Source: Takakia lepidozioides
Taxonomy: Eukaryota; Streptophyta; Takakiopsida; Takakiales; Takakiaceae
Assembly (NCBI GenBank): GCA_030704615.1
Contig: CM060731.1
Coordinates: forward strand, 46,068,001-46,128,000
Reading direction: 5' to 3'
DNA length: 60,000 nt
This document shows positions 35,761 to 47,629 of this stretch, one piece after another. The position numbers and the translations under genes were made by a program. The notes under the pieces were generated by a model. That model did not search any database, was not told where the DNA came from, and saw nothing but the letters and a program-made list of their open reading frames with translations. Numbering within the stretch: the first letter of the stretch is position 1; every line of letters begins with the position of its first letter.

Positions 35761-36250
35761 TGTAACCTCTGCTGTAACACCGCATAGTGTCACCCCATTC
35801 CCTATGCATCCTCACTCCTTGTAACCCATGTAATCCTCTGTGACCCTATGTAACCGTGTAACCCTCTGTGACCATGTGTAACCCATGAAACCCTCACTCC
35901 ATGTAACCCTCTGTGACCTCTATCTATAACCTCTCACCAGGGTGTACCTTCACCACCATGTAACCCTCAGTAACCCTCTGTAACACCGTAGAGTGTCACC
36001 CTCACCCCTGTGTAACCTCACTTCATGTAACCCTCTGTGACCCTTTGTGACCCTCTGTAACCCTCACCAGGTGTAACCCTCACCACCATGTAATCCTCCG
36101 TAACCCGTTTATCCCTCTGTAACACCGCTGAGTGTCACCCTCACTCCATGTAACCCTCCCATGTAACCCTATGTCACCCTTTGTAACACCATGTAACCCC
36201 ATGACCCTCTGTAACCCTTTGTAACATGTAACCCTCTGACTTCAGCCTTT
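34376..36250. repeat. GTAACCCTC minisatellite, left array
   Basis: Short units GTAACCCTCTGTRACCC and ACCATGTAACCCTC, grouped into longer units that contain AACACCGCAGAGTGTCACCC about every 150-250 bp. Open frames here are repeat artefacts. Confidence 0.9.
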
Positions 36251-36419
36251 AGCTCCGCCTCGTGTAACCCTCATTGTGCAACTCTCACATTGTAACCCAC
36301 CATGTAACCCTGATACTGTATCAATCCCCTCCGTGTAACCCCCGATTGGGTCACTCATAGCTCGTGTCACCCCGGATCATTATCCCCAACGCATGTCACC
36401 CCTGTTCGTGTAGCCCCTT

Positions 36420-39400
36420 GGTGCCGGCAAAAATTGGCGGGCTCCAAGAGGTGTCAGATATTTTGAATTCAAACCTGGGTTACACGATTCGGTGACATCA
36501 ACACCCACGTGTAACTCCATCATCGCTCGTCATTTTCACCGGGTGCGTAGACGAGTGCAGTCCCGAGGGCTCCCGCTGCGTTGCCCGCGTGTGTTATCGA
36601 TTTGTACTGTATGGTGGTACTGTTGCTTGCTAATGGCATGTGCTGCCGCGAAGGTGCTAGACGAGGAACGCAAAGCAGCATTAGAATCAAATGGTTTGAA
36701 GATAGGCGGGAGGAGGGAGAACTCTGTCATTTGCAGCATTTGGTATCTCATTTGAAATGCATCCTCCAGCTGCCCATAGACGGGCTTTTCAATCACACAA
36801 ACCTCCGTTGGATACGCCAGGTTTCCCAGGAAAGGGAAACGGATATCCATCGAAGTAGCTGTCATTCCATGGTCTAGCCTTCTGATTTTCTGGAGGGGAG
36901 GAGAAAGGAGGACCAGTGGATGGGAAGACCCAATTTTATCTTTCACAGATGCGAATTTTACCGTACAGTGATGTTGTCAGATTTGACAACACCGCGTGTG
37001 CAAAAGGTTACCGTCAGTGGCATAAGTAAGTCAACTTATGAGGGTTGTATAACATATCCCGCCCCGCCCACTTCTTTTTTGCTGGCCTAGCACAAGTCGT
37101 CGTATATGGCGATAACCCTCCTCGCTTTATATGCTTTTTGCAGGTACCACTGCTGCTACGGCCCGATAGATAGGCGACGGACCCGCCGATTGTGAAAGAG
37201 AAAGAAAACCGATAGCAGCCTCCGATAATCAACAAACCAGTCATACGCGAATCAGACGTTAAAGCAGCGGATTTCGGAGAGTCATACAAACGGGGTGGTT
37301 GTACGTGTAGCTTCAAAGTTGGCCAGTGTTTTCTAGATTCAGAGTTGGCAGTTGATCATCGCATACTTTCAAGAAATAGCATGTGGATGCAAAAGGAAAG
37401 CCATGTCTGGTTCAGCTGACCCTCTCTTCCTATTTCTCGCGATTCGTGACCATGCCCCTCGTTCTTTAGCCAGAAGATATGAAACGTGGTGGACGCGATA
37501 GTCTTCGCAGTGGCCTTATCTCCAGCTATGATTATGACACAACACACTCCACAGTTCCAGGAAGCTTGTGCGTGTCTCAGCCAGCATGGCATTGGAGTCA
37601 GCTTTATTGTTTATTGTTCGAGTACGATCGTGAGATAAAACATTGCCGGACACGCTGCGATTGAGAGTTACAAAAAAACATCCAGATGATGCATCAAAGT
37701 GTACGTATGTGGGTCGATAGCAATCCTGAAAGCGTCTTCTTCTTACATGAAGAGACATGCCGCCAGTGCGGGTGGTGGGTGATTTGAAGTTCGTAATTGG
37801 AATACAAACGGAGTGGCAAAAAAACAAGAAAAATGATCGACCTGGGACACAACCGTGTGGTATCGTGCGATTGCAACATTTGGGAACCAACGAATAAAAA
37901 ATAAGGTATTCGTGTCACGCTTTTCCCTTTCATTGCGTTCTGAAATGTGAGTGCCATGCAACTGTTGCCAATATATAACACTCACCTTATTAATTTTTGT
38001 ACCATTGCGACATTGCAGTTCCCAATGTATACCATGATGGTGTTCAACGAATGGCTCAACGGCATAATGTGGCTTATATTATATCAGCGAACACAAAACG
38101 AACTGACCTGAGCCCCTGGATTGAAACGTCTTCGCGACCGATCTTCAGAGCAAAACCAGATTGGAGGACCAAATGCTTTGGTTGTCGTCGATGCAGATGC
38201 AGAAATCATATCGCTATGTCAGGTACCTGGCTAGAAGTTACCAATGTTCTGAGTCACACAGTAATTCACACACACTGTGCATGCACGAGGGGTTTCATGT
38301 GATCGGGCTACACTGCTGCTAGTTTACACTGAGAATCACAGTAAGAGTTAAAAATCTGCCCAGTTACAGAGGGGGTGCATTGCTGCCCTGTAACACTTGG
38401 AGTTACACTGTCAGTTGCTTGAGGGGTACATGAATTGAGTTTGCAGTGCTGTCTGTTACACTGAGGGTTACACTATCAGTGTAGACGATGGTTATACTGC
38501 CTTGAGTTGGACGGAGGGTTACACTGCTGTGAGTTAGACCGAGGGTTACACTGCTATGAGGTAGAACAGGGTTACACTGTGAGTTACACTGGGAGTTACA
38601 CGACGTGTCATCCGCAAGTCCTGCATGGATTAGGTTGCACTGCTATAGCCTGTGAGTTACACTGGGCAGCATCGCAGAGGGTTGTATGGGTTGTTGGGTC
38701 GCTCTGAGGTTACACGGTTGTAACACGGATTGCGTTACAGCGCTCGAGGGGTTATATGGTTGGGTTACACTGCTGTGAGTTTCACTGATAGTTACATGAC
38801 CAGATGCACAAGGGGGTTACATGAGTACACTACTAAGTGTGACACTTTGACGAGTTACACTTCTACGAGTTACCACTGCGAAAGAGTTCCTCTGATAAGA
38901 GTTACACTGAAAGAGTTACATGATGGATTGGGTGGCATGATATGTGTGTGCGTGTAGGGAATCGTTTGGGACGTAGCGATATTCTACGCCTTGGAATGTT
39001 CGCCGCGCTTGGCTGAAACATTCGTGGCGTAAGATGCCCGATCCATACACTCGCAATGCTGTCTTGAAAAGCTTGGCGACGTAATGTACGGCATTAACGC
39101 TGTGTGTGGGAGTCACCCAGAAGAGTGGGGCGCTGGAGCGACTGGAAGATTTGAATTATTCATATCCGCTTGCGCGTGACTTCCTACATTCCATTAGAAT
39201 GGATGGGGTCCAAAACTGAGCATGTGATCACGGGGCTCGTTATATCCCCACGCAAGTCAGGATTACTAATGCCGCAATTGAATCTTGGCACGGAAATTTG
39301 AAGGCTCGTTTCGCCGGCGGAAAGCAAAGGCTTGATTTTTGGCAGGAGAATCGATTGGCTAATCAGCGACAACTCGTGGTGTCTGTTGTTTCAACCCACT

Positions 39401-40077
39401 ATTGTAGAGTATAGAGAGTAACTGAAATCGAAAAGGCTTCAAAAGGAAAATGTACGACAGAGGAGGAATTTATCAGTAATGTTGTTTGGACTGCAAGGAT
39501 GGATCCCTGATGTCATGTTCACTTGCCCACTGTTCCTGGTCGTCCCCGGCAATTGCGGATAGTGTTCAAAACGGCCGGTCGAAGCTAAACAATCTATGCA
39601 CCTGCGACCACCTGGGTTGTTGCGATTGTCCATGGGCTTGGAAGGGTAACTTGTGCAAACATCAAATCCGCGTTCTTCAATTGATTGTTGAAGCAAATCT
39701 GAAGGAAGGGCTTATTGTGAAGCTCTGTGGCACAAAGCTCGGGACATTCATGGAGGTCTTCACATGTTGATGAAATCGGAACTTCCAGATGCAGAGGAGG
39801 AAGTTGTGAATTAGCAGAGCCTACGGAGTGCTCAGCATCATCCCAGCGTGGTCGGCAGGAGCCATCGGATGTTTCATCAATTGAATCTGAGATGAAGTCC
39901 CTGTCGCTTCTTGGCAATGAGAGTGAAACAATGCGCAAACATTGCTTGCCGAGCTTCGTTGTGTGTGGGAGGCTGTCACTTTACAAGTTAGAATCGACAA
40001 AGGTCTCTTGCACCCTCTTCAAGCGTTCCATTCATAAAAAAATGATGATGGAAACAAAGTCCCTTGCCAGAAAGTAG
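36420..40077 (+). pseudogene. MULE transposase (mudrA-like), decayed
   Basis: Pieces of a Mutator transposase lie in order on the plus strand but in different frames. Near 36634: MACAAAKVLDEERKAALESN, possibly the start of the region before the catalytic domain. At 38024-38226: MMVFNEWLNGIMWLILYQ, then PWIETSSRPIFRAKPDW, then PNALVVVDADAEIIS, where Mutator proteins have a conserved Asp-containing strand of the DDE/D domain. At about 39253-39414: ITNAAIESWHGNLKARF. At 39597-39663: a SWIM zinc finger, CDCPWAWKGNLCKH (C-x-C-x8-C-x-H). At least two frameshifts split the 38-kb piece. GTTACAC repeats (38330-38940) lie between the pieces, perhaps as an intron. Confidence 0.68.
38330..38940. repeat. 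GAGTTACACTG minisatellite
   Basis: Degenerate units (G)AGTTACACTG in the opposite orientation to the left array, between transposase fragments. Confidence 0.8.
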
Positions 40078-40199
40078 ATTTTGTAGACCGGTTCCGTAGT
40101 AAGTGACCATTGAGTCCATTGGCAATGACACTTTTTTGTGATCACCAAGTTTAATATGAAGTACATGTTGTTCATGGGTTGTTATTCACTTTGCCATTC

Positions 40200-41440
40200 A
40201 TCCCACATTCAACCTATGTAACCCACTCAATGGGACACCCATGGGCCGGGGGGGGTACCGTGGGTGACACACGCGAAGGGTTCCACCGTCTGGGGTTCAT
40301 AACGTAACATAGTTCTTATTAGGGTAACTCGCATCTGTGGTACTCCACACAGTTTAACACAGATGAGTGTGAACCTCTTCAGTGTAACTCCAAGTGTAAC
40401 TGCAATGTAACTATCAACAGTGTAACCCAGTATGTAACCCATAGAATATTGCTGTCAGTGGTGTGTAACGATGAGAATTATAAGTCGATGATTACAATGT
40501 GACTACAGGGTCTTGGTTAGTCTGCCGGGGTTAACTGACCCTTCAATACAGAGTGGGAAGATGCTGAAGTCGAGCACCTTTAGTCACCAACACTAGCCCC
40601 TGTATGTGTAACCCCTCTATGTGTAACCCAATTTGTGTGTAACCCATGGACGTGTAATCCATGAGAAAGATAATCATTCCGTTCAACCTATGTTATGGAC
40701 CGTGTAGCCCTCCGGAGTGTAACTGGTTGTTGTGTAACCCCAAGAAGTATGTATCCCGACCACATGTACCCCCATTGATGTCACCCATCGCATGTAACCC
40801 ATTGTACAATTGGGGGTGCACGCTATAAAACCCCGATGCTACATCACCCATCTTATGTATCCCCACGACACGTAGCACTTGTATAGGCTACCTGCCCACT
40901 TTCATGTGCACAGTGTAACTTAGAACTGTGTAACCCTCTTGAGTGAGTGGACCCAAAGTGTTGTAACTCCAAGAAGTATGCAGCCCGACCAGATGTTACC
41001 CCCACACTATTGTGACCCCATCGTATGTAACCCATTGTACAGCCCTCATGTATGTAACCCCATGTAGTATAAATCTGAGAACTTCAGTTCACAAACACTT
41101 CAGTGCGAAAAAAAATAAAAATAAACAAATGCGCATAGTCGAGGTGGGGTTACATGCCACGAAGTATACTATTTCAGCAACGTGACCCTGACATAGCCAG
41201 GAAGGCCCAACCATGTAACCCTAGGCCCATGGTATGTAACCCATAAGTGTAACCCACGTTGTGAGACCCGGCATGGTGTAACCCATCACTTATGTGTGAA
41301 CCCCACAGAGTGTAAGCCCATTGCCCCGGGGCCAAAGGTGTACCCAAGTACTTGTCTATGATTCCACTCATGTAACCTTATAAGGTGTAACCCCATGTAA
41401 GCCCATGCATGAAACCCAAACTGTGAAGTGTACGAAAACA
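40200..41440. repeat. TGTAACCC degenerate array
   Basis: Scattered TGTAACCC words every 10-40 bp with unique filler, between the ends of the two convergent genes. No gene seen. Confidence 0.75.
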
Positions 41441-41477
41441 AACCACATAGAAGCAAAAATGCATCAAGAGACGTTAT

Positions 41478-44400
41478 TTATTTCTTTGGCCATCTGACCA
41501 AGTCTTTGTCCATCTCGTCACACAGCCAACTAATCATATGAGTACGGGAAGCTATCATGGTTGACTCGTTGAACCAACTTGCAGTAAACGCCCGCCTATG
41601 ACGGGTTCGATCTTCTGTGGTTTTCACATTGAACTTCCACTCAAAGTAAAATTGCACAAAAACAAAGTGCATAATAGCGCTCCCAACAGCTCCGTTGCTG
41701 GGGGACATGGCCTCAAACCATTCCATCCTCTCCATGACGTAACTGAAGTCATCGATCCAGGCATGAAATCAAAGAACGCTATGGCAAAATTTCGCAAAAT
41801 TCCTTCAATGAGTTTGGGTCGGGCAATGGTTTTATGGGAGTCCAAATGTACTATCCGACCTCGGCGCTCTAAAACAGCAACACTCCAGTGATCACTGCAA
41901 CACAAACAAAGCCGTTACGTCAGAATAGAAAAAAACATCTCCAATGAAACCCATTGTGGTTGTAACCCAGTAGTGTAACCCTTTGTACTGCTAACTCTAA
42001 ACGGTGTTAAACAACTAGTCAGCAGTCACTAGTGCAACTCAGTCTAGAATAGAGGAGTGTAACCCAACATGCTCAGTCAACGCTGAAATTACTTACTCGA
42101 AGACAATAGGGATGACAACCACGTCACAAGATCTCGATTCTTTGTGAACACCATCCCTCGGGCATCCTGAGTGTACCATCCTTGCACCAACCCGAATAGC
42201 GTCTGCAGATCGTTACCATTGGTACGCATGACATGCCATTGGAAAGGAGCACAGATGACAAACGCAGGTGCGATAGCCTTAAACAATTGGCCTCCAGAAG
42301 TTGTTGTAACCCGAGAGCAATGCATCTGTGACAGTTGCTCTTATTTTTATACATCGCTCAAAATCTGTCTCTTCCAAGTAAAACTGTAACGGACTAGAAG
42401 CCAGGAAGGCATCGTCATAATAAAACTTCACTTCGGGCGCCCCAGGAGGTCCGACACCATTCTGAACTTTGTCAAGTACCGTTGTTTTAGTCCTGCACAA
42501 CAAACCGCACATTACGAACATTACGATGCATCATACAAGAGTTATAATCAATATTCAAAATCAGAGAGGATCAAAGTACAATGAGGTACCTCGAACGCTC
42601 CCCGCAAATGCTTGGCAAGGACCTCTTGCTGCTGGACAACGTCAAACGCAGAGACTCCTGCACTTTTTGGCCTTCGGTTTGGTTTCGCTGTTTTTTGGGT
42701 GCGACAAGAACATATTAATCTTGTCAGCGCTAGGGGGTTCAGCCAACCGCTTTCTTTGAGCAGGCAGGCCGTTTTTTGACCTCCTGGGATTCTCTGCAAC
42801 CCTGACAATGCCGCCGGGTAGGGGGAATTTCTGAGCCAGAGGTGCCTTGTTCTGAGTTTGTTGCAAGTGCTGAAGACTGCACTTCCTTGTCTAAGACGTG
42901 CTGGGGAGGTGATTGACCAAGGCAGAAGTGTCACAGCTCACCTCCTCGGTGCTACCCTGTCGGTGTCACCCTTCTGTTCAAACCCCTTGTCAGAGTCACG
43001 CTTCTTAGTGTCACCCTTCTCTTCGGCTACCTCCTCAGTGTCACGATTCTCAGTGTCCCTTCTTCGGCTTCCTTCTCAATGTAACCCTTCTTCTTCGGCT
43101 ACCTCCTCAGTGTCACTCTTCTTAGTGTCACCCTTTCTCTTCGGCTACCTCCTCAGAGTCACGATCTCAGTGTCACCCTTCTCTCCGGCACCTTCTCAGT
43201 GTCACTGGTCTCAGTGTCACCCTTCTCTTTGGCCGCATTAACAGTGTCACTCTTCACAGTGTCACCCTTCTCATTCACAGTGTCACCCTCAGGTGCAGTG
43301 TAACCCTCGGTTTCAGGGCATCCTCCCTTGTGCAGTGTCACCCTGCGCATCAATGGGACCCACGAAGGCTGGGTCATTCTGAGAGAGGTTGACCACATGA
43401 TCCTGACAATACTTACATTGCTGCATCGAGGGTTCAAAACCAGCATCTCCAGATTCAAAAGTCATACACAGACTCTGGGTCGAGCGGGTCCCTGATTCTT
43501 CGATTAAGACCTTCAAAGAAAATGACTGGGGCTGCGGACAAAGAGGTTCGCACTTGGTGTTCCACCTTGATGTATCATCTTCAGTATCAGTATCAGAATT
43601 CATGGGCAAATCCCGCGTCAAGTCTGCTAGGTTCACCCCTAAGTGCAGCTGGGTTGAGTACAATTCACCAACCTGCGACAAAGATACAACGGCAGATTGA
43701 CTTGGAATGATGTCATCGTCATGTACATCGTCGCTCTGCGGGGCGGGGAAATTGGCCCATCGCTCGTCTGCGCGCCCCCTGCGCCCCCTGCATCGCATTG
43801 TGGAGGGGCCCCATACACAACTTCGTGAAGCTCACGTTGAGCCTCGAAAAAGGTTTTTGAACGCATTGGCGACTTGATTGGTCATGAGCTCGGACTCATC
43901 TGCATCGGGGAAAAGACAAAGGTTTTTAGTCGTGGAACGAGGTTTGAAAGTGCAAGGGTTACACTATGTAAGGTTACACTGACTAGGACAAGACAGTGGT
44001 TCGGATTACACGATGTGGGTTACACCACCCTGTTAGAGACAGTAGTTTGCAATGGGTTACACTACCATGGGTTACACTACTGAGATTACACAACGAGAGG
44101 GTAACAAATCTAGGGTAACACAACGAGGGGTACCATTAGGGGTACACTGATTACAGGGTTACATACTCCGAGGGTTACACTGATTACAGGGTTACACACA
44201 GCGAGGGGTACATGAGTACAAGGTTCCACATAGCGAGGGTACACTGATTACAGGGTTACACACAACGAGGGTTACACTGAGTTACAAGGTTCCACATAGC
44301 AAGGGTTACAATGATTACAAGATTACACACAAAGGGGTTACACGACAAGAGGGGTGACAGTGGATGGAGTAACACTTACAGAGATACCGGCACTACAGAC

Positions 44401-46312
44401 CCAAGGTCTCTCATATACTGGATGCCCAAACGCGCATTGAAGTCCATTTTTGTTGGTGATTCGCTGAAGAGGCCACAACACCAAAGCTGGATAAACGATT
44501 CTCTCTATTGGATCGTAAAGTGATGGGCGACGCGACGACGGCTTGCCTTGCAAAACTGTATAGCTCCGTTGATCTTAATTGACCGGTCACCCCACTCTTC
44601 TGTATCAAACTCGATCTTAAGTCTTCGAGCTCAGAATCCAAGGTCGCAATTCCGTCACCAGGTTGTGCAAAGTACATCAGACTAAAGCCGTAATACTCAT
44701 CGACCAGGTCCTTACCTTTGAGGCCGTAAGAGCACTTTCCAGAAGTTCACTCGTGAACCCCAACCTGGGATGCATTTGGGAAACTGACCTGCCATGATTT
44801 CTTACATCGTTGTGGGCCAGAATTCTCAAAAGGAGTGGTGGTGGTCCAATGTGCGGTTTGGTGAGATTCTCCATTTGACTGATCAATCCTTCGGCAAAAC
44901 CACGAGTGAATTCCAACGGATCTGGAAACAACCAAACCTTGATTCCATCTACAGTAATAGTGATGACAAGAGGATTTGAAGTTCTGGCATCGTCAGGTCG
45001 GTATTGCCAACAGCTAGTTCGTCCATCGTGTCATCATCATGTGAGGCTTGGCTCTCTCGATGGACTCGTGTAAGTCTCCCACCTTTTTTCTTTTTCTGCT
45101 TTGGCATGTCAGGATGCCCAATGCTCTCTAAATACTCCTTCACCGATTCAATTCCTCTATCATTAACGGACCATGATCCGGCTGGGCAGTAAACGCCTTG
45201 TGGGAGCAACAACACTGTCCATATCATCGCTTCTAAGATGATATCGAGCTCCCTGCGCAATACAGCGTGAGGGGGTTACACCAGAGAAAAGGGTTACAGC
45301 ACGAGGGGTTACACATGAAAATGGGTTACAAACAAGATGGGCTACACGGGGTTACACAGAGGTGGGTTACACACCATAGGGGTTTTTAAAAAGGGTCCTC
45401 TGTAGGTGGGTTACACGCCACAGGAGAGACAGGGGGGGTAACACAGGGGTTACATGGATAGACAACAGCCCAAAATTTGAAAAACAGGAGAAAATGGCAG
45501 GGAATCCAACTTGATTGTCTGTCGATAGAACCCAACTTGATTTTGCAGTTGTCGCATGGACTGCGCCCTGCCTCGCGCAACAAATTCTTGAATGCTGCCA
45601 AAACCCCTTCAAATCATTGGAATGACAGGAAATGGGAACTGCAGACAGAATAAGGCCATGCGCGCAGCAGAAGATTGATCCTGGAGTTCGCTTTCGCAAG
45701 ATGAACCTTGAGCTCCGGTTTTCCCCGGTTTCCAATGTTGATTTTCTTTGCAATAGGGATAGGTAGAGGCGGGCTCAATCGCCGCTTGTCTCTCTCGTTA
45801 GAAACCTGCCGAATAGAAGGACCAGGGACAGAAACAGCAGGAGCATCAGAAGATGGAACCTCTGTAGCAGAAATAGCCGAAGAAGGTACAACAGCAGGCA
45901 CTTCAATAGGATCTGCAATCTCACCCTATTTTGCAGAATCCATGCATGATATGCATCAACAGAAGAAGCTGGAACAGAATTCATTCACATTTTCAACAGC
46001 CATGGCATGCTTGAGCTCCGCATTAGGAAACGGTTTTGTTCCTTTCGGTCTGGCCATACATGCGGCCATTCCATCGACAATATGCCGATTCAATCTGCTC
46101 TTATCTACCTTTACTGCCCCACAATAAAGACATTTGAACTTAGGCCGGCCCTTTGCTCCCTCCACCTTGGCCTCTCTACACCTGGTGTGGCAGTACGCGA
46201 TCATTGTAGCATGCTCATGCTCAGTGTACCAGAAGCGAACTCGTTCGCCATCCCTTTTCAAGTGATCAAATGGAATAGTAGCCTCTCCAGGGAACAAATA
46301 ACAATCAGCCAT
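41478..46312 (-). CDS. Zinc-finger plus Ulp1-like (C48) peptidase gene of the MULE
   Basis: Multi-exon minus-strand gene. From ATG 46312, MADCYLFPGEATIPFDHLK leads to a CCHC finger of BED type (FKCLYCGAVKVDKSRLNRHI...C). Later exons include PAVSVPGPSIRQVSNERDKR, AAFKNLLREAG with CDNCKIKLGSIDRQ, FPDPLEFTRGFAEGLISQM and an acidic stretch with GDTE/KGDT repeats (42950-43330). The end is Ulp1-like: CDVVVIPIVF spliced to DDHWSVAVLERRGRIVHLDS, giving the catalytic His-Trp and Asp. Ulp1 peptidases cleave SUMO-type modifiers. Where the catalytic Cys is expected (N-G-x-D-C-G), the sequence reads SNGAVGSAIMHF, so activity is doubtful. A one-base frameshift lies near 41755. Exon borders were mostly not fixed. 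Ulp1-like genes are known cargo of plant MULEs (Kaonashi). Confidence 0.55.
41624..42140 (-). CDS. Ulp1-like catalytic exons
   Basis: The exon ending at about 42092 (VVVIPIVF, donor GA|GTAAGT) joins the exon starting at about 41897 (acceptor TTGCAG) and completes Asp, giving PIVFDDHWSVAVLE. This splice is the strongest evidence that the gene is a real C48 relative. Downstream the frame is lost near 41755 and continues one base off as DDFSYVMERMEWFEAM. Confidence 0.6.
42950..43330. repeat. AGTGTCACCCTTCTC coding minisatellite
   Basis: About ten units of CAGTGTCACCCTTCTCTTCGG with CTACCTCCT spacers. Read on the minus strand, they give Glu/Lys/Gly/Asp/Thr repeats (EKGDTE) inside the zinc-finger/Ulp1 gene. 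Confidence 0.75.
43950..44380. repeat. GGGTTACAC array
   Basis: Units such as GGGTTACACTGATTACA every 30-40 bp, probably within an intron of the minus-strand gene. Confidence 0.8.
45270..45460. repeat. Short GGGTTACA cluster
   Basis: Seven or more GGGTTACA/GGGCTACA words within 190 bp, probably intronic. Confidence 0.7.
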
Positions 46313-47126
46313 GACAAAAGAAAAAACTGACAGAAGAGAAGAGAAGAGCAAGAGCAAGAAAAGACAAGACAAGAAAAGACCAAGACCAAGAGAATTCCGA
46401 AGAACGCACAACATGGAGCACGCACAGCAAGGAGTGCAGGAAGAATAGGAAAGGCTGCGAGAAGGGGAAAACTGAACAATGATCAAAGAACGAAGAACGA
46501 AGCTAGCTAGATGTCACCCGTAAGGCACGTCGGTTAAGCGAAAGACGGCGGTTCATTAAAATCTGGCGGCTTGCAATCAATTATATCCGCACTGACTCAC
46601 ACGTGTATGAGTTGCAATCCCGGTGTCACCCGGAATAGCGGAGTGTAACCCGTAACCCTACTCTTGTGAGCGCGACAAACCGGCCGTTACCGCATGCCAG
46701 GCACGTCAAGTGTAAACCTCCGTCAGGTACCCACATATGATGTAACCCTTCGTCACAACCTCATGTGCCCCTAGTCTATGTGACCCCCGAACACAACATC
46801 GATGTAACCCTGTCATATCAAACCATTAGTATGCAACCTCCAGGTAAACATGGTCAATGTAACGCCCCACCCATGTAACCCTAGCCTATGTGGCTCCGCG
46901 AGCGCAACATCCACGTAACCCATCAAACATGTCAACCCCATCTAAACTTCCATTACTAAAACGTCTACCAAGCCAGCATGTATTGAGAAAGAAAACACCG
47001 TGTAACCCCCTGTGTGTAACCATAGCACACGTGAGGTAGTCTTATAAACCATCAGACATGTAACCGGTTGACAGTGCTTGCAAAACACGCATGATTCGAT
47101 ACGTATTGCATCCATAATTAGCGATG

Positions 47127-47290
47127 AGTAGGCTGCCCCGACTGGTGTGTGAACAAAAGATACACGAGAGGAGAATGAATGGGCACCCCGTCAAATGAGC
47201 GGCTGCTTGCATGGCTAGACGCGAAAGAAACAAAACTTTTCCTAATGCGGATCTTAGGAATACCATAGCCATCGGGGGACGGTGACAAAA
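47127..47290 (+). pseudogene. Inverted remnant of the zinc-finger coding segment
   Basis: The plus strand reads ATGGCTAGACGCGAAAGAAA, CAAAACTTTTCCTAATGCGG, similar to the minus-strand finger exon (ACMARPKGTKPFPNAELKHAM), with in-frame stops. It lies between the right inverted repeat and the start of the zinc-finger/Ulp1 gene. Confidence 0.65.
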
Positions 47291-47629
47291 CAACAAAATG
47301 ACATTGACAAAGAAAAAGAAAAAGAATAGAGACAACCGTATCAATCGTAGAGAAAACCGTAGTAATAGATTTGACGGATCGTGGCACGGAAAGCGTTGTC
47401 TTGTATGTTGCTGGGATGACGATACTGAACTGAATGAACTACAAATCTTTCGCATTGATGTGTGAAGCCGATTGGGCGCCATGGGAATTGTAGAAAGCTG
47501 ATGCCCCAAAGCAAAAAAACGAGCGAGCTAGGAATCTGAAAAATGGATGGAGAGAGCAAATTAGGGTTTCGGCCTCTATTTAAACCTCCATTCGGCCGTC
47601 GGATAGTTTACACGTGTATGATGTATTCG

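Noticed and set aside
34273-35780. Several Gly/Tyr/Arg/Val/Thr-rich open frames on the minus strand
   Set aside because: Pure minisatellite translation (GYMVVRVT-type strings), with no domain and no consistent start.
34376-36250. CRISPR-like or telomeric array
   Set aside because: Units are contiguous and degenerate without unique spacers, and do not match the plant TTTAGGG repeat. The same array occurs inverted at the other end of a transposon.
42858-43241. Plus-strand Ser/Pro-rich frame
   Set aside because: Antisense of the GDTE/KGDT coding repeat in the zinc-finger/Ulp1 gene.
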